DNA of 64,000 nt, taken from the NCBI RefSeq assembly GCF_013185915.1, contig NZ_JAAZUH010000002.1, positions 186,001 to 250,000 of the forward strand, written 5' to 3'. Position 1 is the stretch's first letter; each line of letters begins with the position of its first letter. Shown here piece by piece: positions 35,633-43,898 of this stretch. The notes beneath the pieces were generated by a model. That model was not told the DNA's origin. It saw only the letters and a program-made list of their open reading frames with translations, and made no database searches. The stretch comes from Stenotrophomonas bentonitica. GTDB taxonomy: Bacteria > Pseudomonadota > Gammaproteobacteria > Xanthomonadales > Xanthomonadaceae. The translations under genes and the position numbers were made by a program.

Positions 35633-37350
35633 TGCTGTGCCGTTCGCGTTTGTCGCTGGGTCTTTGCTTCGCCCTGATGGCCGGCAGTGCCGTTGCCGCG
35701 CCGCGCCCGGAGTACGTGGGTACGCTGGAGCCGTTCGCCAGCGACGCGGTCTACTTCGTGGTCACCGACCGTTTCGTCAACGGCGACCCGTCCAATGACC
35801 ACCGCGACCAGGGCGGCAAGCACCCCACCTTCGACATTCCGGTGCCATGCCCTGACAAGGTGGACGGCAACATCGGCTACCTGGGCGGCGACTTCCGCGG
35901 CGTGCTCGACAACGCGGACTACATCCGCAACCTCGGCTTTGGCGCGGTCTGGATCACCCCGATCATCGACAACCCAGACGAAGCCTTCACCGGCAGCAAG
36001 CCGATCAGCTGCACCAGCACCCTGACCGACCGCGGCAAGACCGGCTACCACGGTTACTGGGGAATCAACTTCTACACGCTCGACGAACACCTGCCCAGCA
36101 AGGACCTGGATTTCGCCGGACTGACACGTGGCCTGCACGACGCAAAGCTCAAGGTTGTGCTGGACATCGTCGGCAACCACGGCTCCCCGGCATGGACCAT
36201 GCCGGTCAGGCAGCCGCAGTTCGGCCAGATCTTCGACAAGGACGGCAAGCTCATCGCCGACCACGAGAACCTGCCGCCGCAGCAGCTGGACCCCAAGCAC
36301 AATCCGCTGCACGCCTTCTACAACAACATCGGTCCGGTCGATTCGGCCAAGGGCTCGATCTTCGACGGCAACCTGGCCGAGCTGGGCGACTTCAACCAGG
36401 ACAATCCGGCGGTGATGGACTACCTGGTCGGCGCCTACCTGCAGTGGACCGCGCAGGGCGTGGATGCGCTGCGCATCGACACCATCGGCTGGCTGCCGCA
36501 TCCGTGGTGGAACGAATTCGTCAAGCGCATCCGCGCCGAGCACCCGGGCATGTTCATGTTCGGCGAAGCGTTCGACTATGACGCGGCGAAAATCGCCGAG
36601 CACACCTGGCCGGCCAATGCGAACGTGAGCGTGCTCGACTTCCCGCTGCGGGGCGCGATGTCCAGCGTGTTCGGCAAGGAGCAGAAGGGCTTCGAGGCGC
36701 TGGCCGAGCCGCTGCACCTGGTCGGCGGGCCCTATGCCAACCCGTACGAGCTGATGAGCTTCTACGACAACCATGACATGGCGCGGCTGGATGCCACCGA
36801 CGACGGCTTCATCGACGCGCACAACTGGCTGTTCACCGCGCGCGGCATTCCGGTGCTGTACTACGGCTCGGAAACCGGATTCATGCGCAGCCGCGCCGAA
36901 CACGCCGGCAACCGTGCCTACTTCGGCCAGCCGCGCGTGGACGCCGCGCCGCAGAGCCCGATCTTCGGGCCGCTGCAGCGCATTGCCAAGCTGCGTGAAG
37001 CCACCCCAGCGCTGCAGCGCGGGCTGCAGGTCAACGAGCGCCTGCAGGGCGACGAAGCGGTGTTCTTCCGCGTGCTGCAGCATGGCGACACCGCGCAGAC
37101 CGCGCTGGTGCTGCTGAACAAGGGCGACAGCGCGCGCAGCATTGAAGTGAGCCGGTACCTGCAGGCAGGCAGCTGGCGCGATGCGCTGGGGCAGGGGAGC
37201 GTGACGGTGAAGAGCAGCCTGAAGGCCGAGGTGCCCGCGCACGGGGTGAAGGTGTATCTGCTGGACGCCCCGATCAAGCAGAAGGCGCTCGAAGCCGAGC
37301 TGGGCCGCGCGATGGCGGACCAGGCAGCCCGCACGCAGCGCCTCCGGTAG
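35632..37350 (+). CDS. Secreted GH13 alpha-amylase
   Basis: The ATG at 35632 has AGGAGG upstream and gives 572 residues with a signal peptide (LCFALMAGSAVAAP). GH13 residues are Asp283 (ALRIDTIGW, nucleophile), Glu312 (MFGEAFDYD, acid/base) and Asp382 (FYDNHDM). FVNGDPSNDHRD near the start is a Ca/loop signature of extracellular amylases. It should cut starch or long maltodextrins outside or in the periplasm, feeding the receptor, transporter and glucosidases of this locus. It is last in a three-gene operon. Confidence 0.9.
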   Translation: MLCRSRLSLGLCFALMAGSAVAAPRPEYVGTLEPFASDAVYFVVTDRFVNGDPSNDHRDQGGKHPTFDIPVPCPDKVDGNIGYLGGDFRGVLDNADYIRNLGFGAVWITPIIDNPDEAFTGSKPISCTSTLTDRGKTGYHGYWGINFYTLDEHLPSKDLDFAGLTRGLHDAKLKVVLDIVGNHGSPAWTMPVRQPQFGQIFDKDGKLIADHENLPPQQLDPKHNPLHAFYNNIGPVDSAKGSIFDGNLAELGDFNQDNPAVMDYLVGAYLQWTAQGVDALRIDTIGWLPHPWWNEFVKRIRAEHPGMFMFGEAFDYDAAKIAEHTWPANANVSVLDFPLRGAMSSVFGKEQKGFEALAEPLHLVGGPYANPYELMSFYDNHDMARLDATDDGFIDAHNWLFTARGIPVLYYGSETGFMRSRAEHAGNRAYFGQPRVDAAPQSPIFGPLQRIAKLREATPALQRGLQVNERLQGDEAVFFRVLQHGDTAQTALVLLNKGDSARSIEVSRYLQAGSWRDALGQGSVTVKSSLKAEVPAHGVKVYLLDAPIKQKALEAELGRAMADQAARTQRLR

Positions 37351-37370
37351 AGCCGGCCCCTGGCCGGCTG
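37347..37370 (+). repeat. SMAG (REP) palindrome overlapping the amylase stop
   Basis: GTAG AGCCGGCC-CCT-GGCCGGCT: the GTAG head supplies the TAG stop codon of the alpha-amylase gene. It may end the sugar-locus transcript. Confidence 0.75.
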
Positions 37371-37389
37371 CACCGGGTAAAATGGCGAA

Positions 37390-37770
37390 ATGACCGATCT
37401 CGCCCCCCAGAATCCTCTCGAAACCCTGCTCAAGTCCGCCATGGACGGGCAGGTTCCGCTCAAGGCCTTCATGCAGGCCTTCATGGCGTCGGAGGTGGTG
37501 CTGCTGACCGGCAGCCTGGTCACGGCCGATGGCAGCGGTTTCGACCCGCTGCTGTTCGCCATCAACGATGTGGTGCATGTGGCGGTGTTCACTGACGCGG
37601 CGCGCGTGGGCGATTACCCGCAGGAGGCGCCGCACATCATCCGCATGCGCATGCTCGAGGTACTCAAGCGTGTACCCGGTGGCTACGGCGTAGTGGTCAA
37701 CCCGGGCACCTCGCTGGGCCTGGAGCTTTCCTGGCAGGGCATCCAGGAAATCCTCAGGGACTTCGCCTGA
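37390..37770 (+). CDS. SseB family protein
   Basis: The 126-residue product has the SseB N-terminal domain pattern: NPLETLLKSAMDGQVPLKAF, FMQAFMASEVVLLTG and a DFDPLLF-like GFDPLLFAIND, then VVHVAVFTDAARV. The role of the domain is unclear; E. coli SseB was linked to serine/sulfur metabolism. No ribosome site is visible. TAAAAT ends seven bases before the ATG, so the mRNA may start at or next to the initiation codon. It stands alone between a REP and the KaiC-like gene. Confidence 0.7.
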   Translation: MTDLAPQNPLETLLKSAMDGQVPLKAFMQAFMASEVVLLTGSLVTADGSGFDPLLFAINDVVHVAVFTDAARVGDYPQEAPHIIRMRMLEVLKRVPGGYGVVVNPGTSLGLELSWQGIQEILRDFA

Positions 37771-37784
37771 GCAGCGCGGTGGTG

Positions 37785-37811
37785 TGCACGTCGACATCAC
37801 GTTGACGTGCA
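37785..37811. repeat. Imperfect inverted repeat between the sseB-like and kaiC-like genes
   Basis: TGCACGTCGAC-ATCAC-GTTGACGTGCA: 11-base arms with one mismatch and a five-base centre. It may be a weak terminator of the upstream gene or an operator for the KaiC-like/kinase operon 100 bases downstream. No T tract follows. Confidence 0.4.
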
Positions 37812-37912
37812 TGAACACGCCCTCAGCGTGACGCGCTGTAGAGAACGCGATCACACAATCCCTACACAGAACCGGTTGCTAGACTCCTCCCCGTCAAACA
37901 GGGCGGACCTTC

Positions 37913-39412
37913 ATGCAGACACAGTCTTCGCGCGTCACTACCGGTGTGCAGGGCCTCGACACCATCCTCAGCGGCGGCCTGCCGCAGGGGCGCCTGTACC
38001 TGTTGGAGGGGCCGCCCGGTTCGGGCAAGACCACGCTGTCGCTGCAGTACCTGCTGCAGGGCCTGAAGAACGGTGAGCGGTGCCTGTACGTCACGCTCTC
38101 TGAAACCGCAGAAGAACTGCGCGAAGTGGCCAGCGCGCACAACTGGTCGTTGGAGGGGCTGCACCTGTTCGAGCTCGGCTCGGCGGAAGATGCACTCGGC
38201 AACGGACGCCTGCAGTCGGTGCTGCATTCGTGGGAAGTGGAGCTGGATGAAACGGTCAAATTGATCCTTGCCGAAGTGGAGCGCGTGCGCCCGAGCCGGG
38301 TGGTGTTCGATTCGCTGTCCGAGCTGCGCCTGCTGGCCCAGGATTCGCTGCGTTACCGACGCCAGATCCTTGCGCTCAAGCAGTACTTCGCGCCACAGAG
38401 CATCACCGTGTTCCTGGTCGATGACCTGACCTCTGGCGCCGACGACCGCGACGGCCAGCTGCACAGCCTGTGCCATGGCGTGATCTCGCTGGAGCGGCTG
38501 ACCCTGGATTTCGGCGCCGCGCGCCGCCGCCTGCAGGTGCAGAAGCTGCGCGGCGTGAACTTCATTGCCGGTTACCACGACATGGCGATCCGCACGGGTG
38601 GGCTGGAAGTCTTTCCGCGCCTCATCGCATCCGACCACCATGCCGAGTTCGGCGAGGAAGTGCTGGCCAGCGGCGTGGCCGAGATCGACAACCTGCTCGG
38701 CGGCGGCCCATTGCGCGGCACCAGCACGCTGCTGACCGGCCCGGCCGGCTGCGGCAAGACCAACGTAGCGTTGCAGTACGTCTGGGCCGCCTGCGAGCGC
38801 GGCGAGAAGTGCTGCATCTTCGAATTCGACGAGCGCATCGGCACGCTGCTCATCCGGGCCAAGGCGCTGGGCATCGACCTGCAGCCGCACGTGGCGTCCG
38901 GTTGCCTTGAGATCCTGCAGATTGATCCGGCCGAAGTGTCTCCCGGTGAGTTTTCCTGGAACGTGCAGAAGGCGGTCGAAGATCGCGGCTGCAGCGTGCT
39001 GGTCATCGACAGCCTCAATGGCTATGTGGCGGCCATGCCACAAGAGAAGCAGCTGATGCTGCAGCTGCATGAAATGCTCTCGTACCTCAACCAGAAGGGC
39101 GTGGCCACCTTCCTGATCAATCCGCAGGCCGGGTTGGTCGGCAGCATGAACACCGGCGCCCTCAACGTCTCCTACATTGCCGACGCGGTGATCCTGTTCC
39201 GCTTCTTCGAAGCGCAGGGGCGCATCCGCAAGGCGATCTCGGTGATCAAGAACCGCGGCGGCGCCCACGAAGACACCATCCGCGAGCTCAAGATCAACCG
39301 CGACGGCATTGCGTTGAGCGGGCCGCTGAAGGAATTCAAGGGCATTCTCACCGGCACCCCGGAGTTCGTGGGCGACTCGGCATCGCTGCTGAGTCATCCG
39401 TATGCAGGATGA
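37913..39412 (+). CDS. KaiC-like double-domain RecA/Rad55 family ATPase
   Basis: The 499-residue protein has two KaiC/RecA domains with Walker A GPPGSGKT (33-40) and GPAGCGKT (276-283). Each is followed by its Walker B strand (RVVFDSLSEL; CSVLVIDSLNG). Compared with cyanobacterial KaiC, the tandem Ser431-Thr432 phosphosite aligns with Ser420-Tyr421 (NVSYIAD), so autophosphorylation may differ. No KaiA or KaiB is nearby. It overlaps the next gene, a hybrid histidine kinase, by 11 bases, so the pair works as one sensory module of unknown signal. Confidence 0.88.
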   Translation: MQTQSSRVTTGVQGLDTILSGGLPQGRLYLLEGPPGSGKTTLSLQYLLQGLKNGERCLYVTLSETAEELREVASAHNWSLEGLHLFELGSAEDALGNGRLQSVLHSWEVELDETVKLILAEVERVRPSRVVFDSLSELRLLAQDSLRYRRQILALKQYFAPQSITVFLVDDLTSGADDRDGQLHSLCHGVISLERLTLDFGAARRRLQVQKLRGVNFIAGYHDMAIRTGGLEVFPRLIASDHHAEFGEEVLASGVAEIDNLLGGGPLRGTSTLLTGPAGCGKTNVALQYVWAACERGEKCCIFEFDERIGTLLIRAKALGIDLQPHVASGCLEILQIDPAEVSPGEFSWNVQKAVEDRGCSVLVIDSLNGYVAAMPQEKQLMLQLHEMLSYLNQKGVATFLINPQAGLVGSMNTGALNVSYIADAVILFRFFEAQGRIRKAISVIKNRGGAHEDTIRELKINRDGIALSGPLKEFKGILTGTPEFVGDSASLLSHPYAG

Positions 39413-41456
39413 TTGCCGTGGCGGCATCGTCCACATCGTGGCTCCGTTCGGTCGCGATGCAGTCAGCATGGCGTCGGTGCTGGCCACCGCCGGGCTGAGC
39501 ACGCGCGTTTCCGCCAGTCTGGAAGCGCTGGCAGCGGCGCTCGACGAACAGGCGGGCGTGGTCCTGATTACCGAGGAAGCGGTGGCCACCGGTACCGGCG
39601 TGCTGGCGGCGGCGCTCGACGACCAGCCAACCTGGTCGGACCTGCCGGTGATCCTGCTGCGCTCGCCACGCGCCCATCGTCGTTCGCCATTCGACACGCT
39701 CCTGCCCAAGACCATCAACGTGGTCGAGCTGGACCGCCCGCTGGGCGGCATTTCGCTGCTCAGCGCCGTGCAGGGCGCGTTGCGCGCCCGCCAGAAGCAG
39801 TTCCAGGTGCGCGACCAGATGCGCGCACTCGCTGACAGCCGCAGCGCGCTCCAGCGCAGCGAATCGGAGCTGCGCCTGATCGCCGATGCGATGCCGGTAC
39901 TGATCGCCTTCGTCGACCGTTCCATGCATTACCGCTTTGCCAACAAGGCCTACGAGACCTGGTTCGACCTGCCCGTGGGCGAGGTGATCGGCAGGCACAT
40001 CAGCGACGTGGTCGGTGTGCGTGTGTGGGAAGAGCGCCTGCCGATCATGGAGCGCGTGCTGGCCGGTGAAGAACAGTTGTTCGAGATCAGCTGGCCCACC
40101 GCCGACGGCCGGCGCCGGGACTGCGAAGTCCGGTATTCGCCGCGTGTGGCGGCTGCGGGCATGGTCGATGGTTTCCACGTGTTTGTTACCGACATCACGG
40201 TGACCAAGCGGGCGCTGGAGGCCAGCCAGCAGCACGCCGTCGAGCTGGAAACGGTGGTCGCCGAGCGCACCCGCGAGCTGGAAGCGCAGATGGCGGCGCG
40301 CGAAGCCAGCGAGGCCGCGCTGCGCCAGTCGCAGAAAATGGAGGCCATCGGCCAGCTCACCGGCGGCATCGCGCACGACTTCAACAACATGCTGACCGGC
40401 ATCCTGTCGGCGCTGGACATCGTGCGCATGCGCCTGGAAATGGGTCGGGTGGACGACCTCGAGCGCTTCCTGGACGCGGCCACCACCTCCAGCCAGCGCG
40501 CAGCAGCCCTGACCCAGCGCCTGCTGGCGTTCTCCCGGCGGCAGTCGCTGGACGCACGCCCGGTGGACGTCAATACGCTGGTCGAAGCAATGCAGCCCCT
40601 GCTGCGCAGCTCGTTGGGTGAAAGCGTGCGCATCACCACCGATGTGTCCGCCGAGCCGCTGCATGCCGCGCTGGACAGCAATCAGTTCGAAAGCGCCCTT
40701 TTGAACCTGGCCATCAATGCGCGCGATGCGATGCCCAGCGGCGGCGAGCTGGCCCTGCGCGCGTACGCGCTGCAGCTGGCCGAGGGCGCGCGTGCCACCG
40801 TGCCTGCCGGTCACTACGCGGTGGTGGCGGTGTCCGATACCGGCACCGGCATGCCGCCGGAAGTGGTGGAGCGCGCTTTCGAGCCCTTTTTCACCACCAA
40901 GCCGATCGGCAAGGGCACGGGCCTGGGCATGTCGATGGTGTATGGCTTCATGCAGCAGTCCGGCGGCCATATCGACATCGAATCGACGCCGGGGCAGGGC
41001 ACCACCATTTCGCTGTACATCCCGCTGGCCGACGCGGCGGCAGACGCCGGGGTGGTGCAGGTGCCCGCGCAGGTGGCCAAAGGCCACGGCCAGTCGATCC
41101 TGGTGGTGGAGGACGATCCGCAGGTCCGCATGCTGGTCACCGTGGTGCTGGAAGACCTGGGCTACGCGGTGGCGGTGGTTGGCGACGCCGATGGCGCCAT
41201 TCCGATCCTGTCCTCGGCCCGGCATATCGACCTGCTGGTCACCGATGTCGGGCTGCCCGGCCTCAATGGACGGCAGCTGGCGGAGATCGCCCGGCAGTCC
41301 CGCCCGGGGCTCCCGGTGTTGTTCATGACCGGCTATGCGGAGAAAGCGCAGGAGCGCGCCGCGTTCCTGGACGAGGGCATGAGCATGATCGCCAAGCCGT
41401 TCCCGCTGGACGCGTTCAGCGATGCGGTACGGGAAGCGCTTGCGCCAGCCGGATAG
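39402..41456 (+). CDS. PAS-containing hybrid histidine kinase with C-terminal receiver
   Basis: The 684-residue protein reads: a degenerate receiver-like N-terminus (about 9-125, the phosphate-acceptor position being Thr/Glu in VVLITEEAV), a PAS domain (about 150-265, RLIADAMPVLIAFVDRSMHY), a coiled coil, the H box GGIAHDFNNMLTG with His325, the ATPase part with NLAINARDAM and GTGLGMSMVYG, and a receiver with Asp615 (LLVTDVGLPG). No membrane helix is present, so it senses a cytoplasmic signal, perhaps through the KaiC-like partner. Its last 41 bases overlap the convergent LacI gene. Confidence 0.9.
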   Translation: MQDDCRGGIVHIVAPFGRDAVSMASVLATAGLSTRVSASLEALAAALDEQAGVVLITEEAVATGTGVLAAALDDQPTWSDLPVILLRSPRAHRRSPFDTLLPKTINVVELDRPLGGISLLSAVQGALRARQKQFQVRDQMRALADSRSALQRSESELRLIADAMPVLIAFVDRSMHYRFANKAYETWFDLPVGEVIGRHISDVVGVRVWEERLPIMERVLAGEEQLFEISWPTADGRRRDCEVRYSPRVAAAGMVDGFHVFVTDITVTKRALEASQQHAVELETVVAERTRELEAQMAAREASEAALRQSQKMEAIGQLTGGIAHDFNNMLTGILSALDIVRMRLEMGRVDDLERFLDAATTSSQRAAALTQRLLAFSRRQSLDARPVDVNTLVEAMQPLLRSSLGESVRITTDVSAEPLHAALDSNQFESALLNLAINARDAMPSGGELALRAYALQLAEGARATVPAGHYAVVAVSDTGTGMPPEVVERAFEPFFTTKPIGKGTGLGMSMVYGFMQQSGGHIDIESTPGQGTTISLYIPLADAAADAGVVQVPAQVAKGHGQSILVVEDDPQVRMLVTVVLEDLGYAVAVVGDADGAIPILSSARHIDLLVTDVGLPGLNGRQLAEIARQSRPGLPVLFMTGYAEKAQERAAFLDEGMSMIAKPFPLDAFSDAVREALAPAG

Positions 41457-42504
41457 ACGACTCGCGCAGCACCAGTTTCACTGGAATGGTCTGGCTTTCC
41501 ACCGGCTCGCCCTGGATCAACGCCAGCAGCCGTTCCACCAGCAGCTGCCCGGCCTGCTTGGTGTCTTGCTGCACGGTGGACAGGGTCGGCGAGATCGAGG
41601 CCGCCAGCGGGATATCGTCGAAACCGACCAGCGCCACGTCCTGCGGGACGCGCAGGCTGTGCTCGCGCAGGGCGCGCAAAGCGCCGATGGCGATCAGGTC
41701 GCTGGCCGCGAACACCGCATCGATGGCTGCACCGTCGGCCAGCAGCGCCTGGCAAGCGTCGTAGCCGGACTGTTCGGTTGTGATCGCATCGAACTGCAGG
41801 GCGGGCTCGGCGGCCACCCCGCGTGCTGCCATGGCTGCAACGTGGCCGCGATAGCGCTCCTCGAACTCCGGGTAATGGCTGGAGGCGTGGCCGACAAAGG
41901 CGATGCGCCGGCAGCCCTGGTCCAGCAGGTGGGCGGTGATGTCGAAACCGCCCTGGAAGTTGTCGCAGCCGATCGACACCCCCGGCTGGTCCGGCAGCGC
42001 CGCGCCCCAGCGCACGAAGTGGGTGCCCTGTTCGACCAGCCGCTGCAGCCGCTCGCGCGACTCGTGGTAGTCGCCATAGCCGAGCAGGATGATGCCGTCG
42101 GCCTTGTTGCTGTCCTCGTAATCGGCCTGCCAGTCGGTGGACAGCTGCTGGAACGACACCAGCAGGTCGTAGCCGCGCAGCGCGCAGGCCCGGGTGATCG
42201 AGCCCAGCATGGCGTGGAAGAACGGGTTGATCAGCGAATCGTCGTTGGTCGGGTCTTCGAAGAACAGCAGGGCCAGCGTGCCGGCATTGCGCAGGCGCAG
42301 GCTGGAGGCGTTCTTGTCCACCTTGTAGTTCAGCTCCCGGGCGATCCGCAGGATCCGCTCCCGGGTCTCCGGGTTGACCATCGGGCTGCCCCGCAGCGCC
42401 CGCGACACGGTCGGCTGGGACACCCCGGCGAGGTGGGCGATGTCCAGGGAGGTGGCTTTGCCGCGGATGGTCATGGAGGGCAGGGCTGGGACGACGGAAG
42501 CCAT
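41416..42504 (-). CDS. LacI family transcriptional regulator (candidate alpha-glucan repressor)
   Basis: The 362-residue protein begins at 42504 (a start at 42474, MTIRGKATSLDIAHLAGVSQ, is equally possible). The LacI helix-turn-helix is SLDIAHLAGVSQPTVSRALR and the hinge helix follows. The ligand domain has VGFDDIPLAASISPTLSTVQ, typical of sugar-responsive members. It resembles Xanthomonas regulators of alpha-glucoside genes, which makes it the likely reader of the three TGAATACGTATGCA sites at 24.8-31.8 kb (inference). No such site is seen at its own promoter. Its 3' end overlaps the kinase gene. Confidence 0.87.
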   Translation of the reverse strand: MASVVPALPSMTIRGKATSLDIAHLAGVSQPTVSRALRGSPMVNPETRERILRIARELNYKVDKNASSLRLRNAGTLALLFFEDPTNDDSLINPFFHAMLGSITRACALRGYDLLVSFQQLSTDWQADYEDSNKADGIILLGYGDYHESRERLQRLVEQGTHFVRWGAALPDQPGVSIGCDNFQGGFDITAHLLDQGCRRIAFVGHASSHYPEFEERYRGHVAAMAARGVAAEPALQFDAITTEQSGYDACQALLADGAAIDAVFAASDLIAIGALRALREHSLRVPQDVALVGFDDIPLAASISPTLSTVQQDTKQAGQLLVERLLALIQGEPVESQTIPVKLVLRESSIRLAQALPVPHR

Positions 42505-42671
42505 GATGCCATGGCCATGACGGGCCCGGGCGCTGGCACCGTGTGGGCCTTGTCCTATAAGGGCTGGGCCGAAATCCGAGATTCAGGAGGGGCATCCCCG
42601 ACAGGGCCCGGGCGCACGGCGGTGATAGAATACGTCGTTCAGTCATCCCTCGGACAACCGAAGAGCACCCT

Positions 42672-43232
42672 ATGGCGCGCGGCATCAATAAAGTCATCCT
42701 GGTCGGCAACCTCGGCAACGACCCGGACGTGAAGTACACCCAAGGCGGCATGGCGATCACCCGCATCAGCCTGGCCACCACCAGCGTCCGCAAGGACAAG
42801 GATGGCAACCAGCAGGAGCGCACCGAATGGCACCGCGTGGTGTTCTTCGGCAAGCTCGGTGAAATCGCCGGCGAATACCTGCGCAAGGGCAGCTCGGTCT
42901 ACGTCGAAGGCAGCCTGCGTTACGACAAGTACACCGGCCAGGACGGCGTGGAGAAATACTCCACCGACATCATCGCCGACGAAATGCAGATGCTGGGCGG
43001 CCGCGGTGAAGGCGGCGGCGGTGGCGGTGCAGGCGGCGGTGGTGGTGGCGGCAACTACGGCGGCGACCGTCCGCAGCGCCAGCAGGCCCCGCGCCAGGAG
43101 TACGGCGGCGGTGGCGGTGGTCAGCGCGGCGGTGGCGGCGGTGGTGGCTACGGCCAGCAGCAGCGCCCGCAGCAGCCGCAGCAGTCGGCTCCGCCGATGG
43201 ACGACTTCGCAGACGACGACATTCCGTTCTGA
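42672..43232 (+). CDS. ssb: Single-stranded DNA-binding protein
   Basis: The 186-residue protein has the OB-fold of SSB at the N-terminus ([40 protein letters not shown]), a long Gly/Gln-rich linker (about 112-175) and the acidic C-terminal tip DDDIPF that binds partner proteins. It coats ssDNA in replication and repair. A strong terminator follows at once. The Gly-rich linker is longer than that in E. coli SSB but typical of Xanthomonadaceae. Confidence 0.97.
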   Translation: MARGINKVILVGNLGNDPDVKYTQGGMAITRISLATTSVRKDKDGNQQERTEWHRVVFFGKLGEIAGEYLRKGSSVYVEGSLRYDKYTGQDGVEKYSTDIIADEMQMLGGRGEGGGGGGAGGGGGGGNYGGDRPQRQQAPRQEYGGGGGGQRGGGGGGGYGQQQRPQQPQQSAPPMDDFADDDIPF

Positions 43233-43240
43233 TCGAAGCG

Positions 43241-43276
43241 AAAAAAAGGCCCTTGCATTGCAAGGGCCTTTTTTTT
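43241..43276 (+). terminator. Intrinsic terminator of ssb
   Basis: AAGGCCCTTGC-ATT-GCAAGGGCCTT is a perfect 11-base stem, preceded by an A run and followed by six T (eight including the stem end). It begins eight bases after the ssb stop. Confidence 0.93.
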
Positions 43277-43301
43277 GTGCAGCCTACGTGGATCAATCCT
43301 C

Positions 43302-43469
43302 ATGAACATTCGTCCTCTTCAGACCGAGCATGACTACCATCAAGCCAGGCAACAGCTTGCTGCTTGGTTCGATGACTTGCCTGAGCCGGGCAGTGAGGAA
43401 GGTGACGCCTTTGAGGTCATGCTGGTCCTCGTGGCCAACTACGAGAATGCCCATTTTTCCATGGAGTAG
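43302..43469 (+). pseudogene. HigA-type antitoxin N-terminal fragment
   Basis: The frame from ATG 43302 gives 55 residues: MNIRPLQTEHDYHQARQQLA, then a PEPGSEEGDAFEVMLVLVAN stretch and YENAHF. This is the N-terminal dimerisation part of HigA antitoxins. The helix-turn-helix that should follow is missing: the frame ends in TAG at 43467-43469 and the next bases encode an aldo/keto reductase piece instead. No HigB toxin is near. It looks like the scar of a deletion. Confidence 0.6.
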
Positions 43470-43780
43470 TCAGATTCCAGGCGCTGGCCAAAAACATCGT
43501 GCTGGCCCGACTGGTGCAGGAATGGGCACTGCGCAAGAGCGTCACACCGGCGCAGCTGGCGCTGGCCTGGCTGGGCACCGTCAAGCCCTGGATCGTGCAG
43601 GTCCCCGGAACCACCAACATCGTGCATCTCCAGCAGAACGTTGCAGCGGCGTCCGTCTCGTTTACTGATGCCGAGCTTGCGGAGCGGAAGGCGGGCCTGC
43701 AGGCGGTACATATCAATGGGGAGCGGTTGCCGCCGCCTGTGTTGAATTCGACTGGGGTAGAGGCTCCGACCAGACCCTGA
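43470..43780 (+). pseudogene. Aldo/keto reductase C-terminal fragment
   Basis: An open frame from about 43472 reads RFQALAKNIVLARLVQEWAL, then TPAQLALAWLGTVKPWIVQV and PGTTNIVHLQQNV, the last third of an aldo/keto reductase (NADPH-binding loop IPGTT). The barrel start with its Tyr/Lys/Asp/His tetrad is absent. The only internal starts (such as GTG at 43499) are unlikely to give a stable protein. It directly abuts the HigA fragment, indicating one deletion joined both. Confidence 0.65.
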
Positions 43781-43835
43781 TGGCGCTGAGACATCATTTG
43801 ACGGCAACTACCGACCGACCGCCTTGGCCGCTTGC

Positions 43836-43898
43836 AATTAGACGTATATCTCTAATAGTCGCAGCATTATTCCATTCATTAGATGTATACGTCTAATT
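43836..43898. repeat. Paired palindromic sites (TAGA.GTATA..TCTA), inverted relative to each other
   Basis: AATTAGACGTATA followed by TCTCTAAT (43836-43856) and ATTAGATGTATACGTCTAAT with a final T (43878-43898) are inverted copies of one another (19 of 21 bases). Each is itself a near palindrome of the form TTAGA-N8-TCTAA. Their centres are 42 bases apart, four helical turns, as for cooperative repressor sites. The AT-rich pair lies in GC-rich surroundings beside gene remnants. Confidence 0.6.

Noticed and set aside
42603..42631. Sigma-70 promoter for ssb (TAGAAT at 42626)
   Set aside because: A good -10 but no acceptable -35 at 16-18 bases; not strong enough to list.
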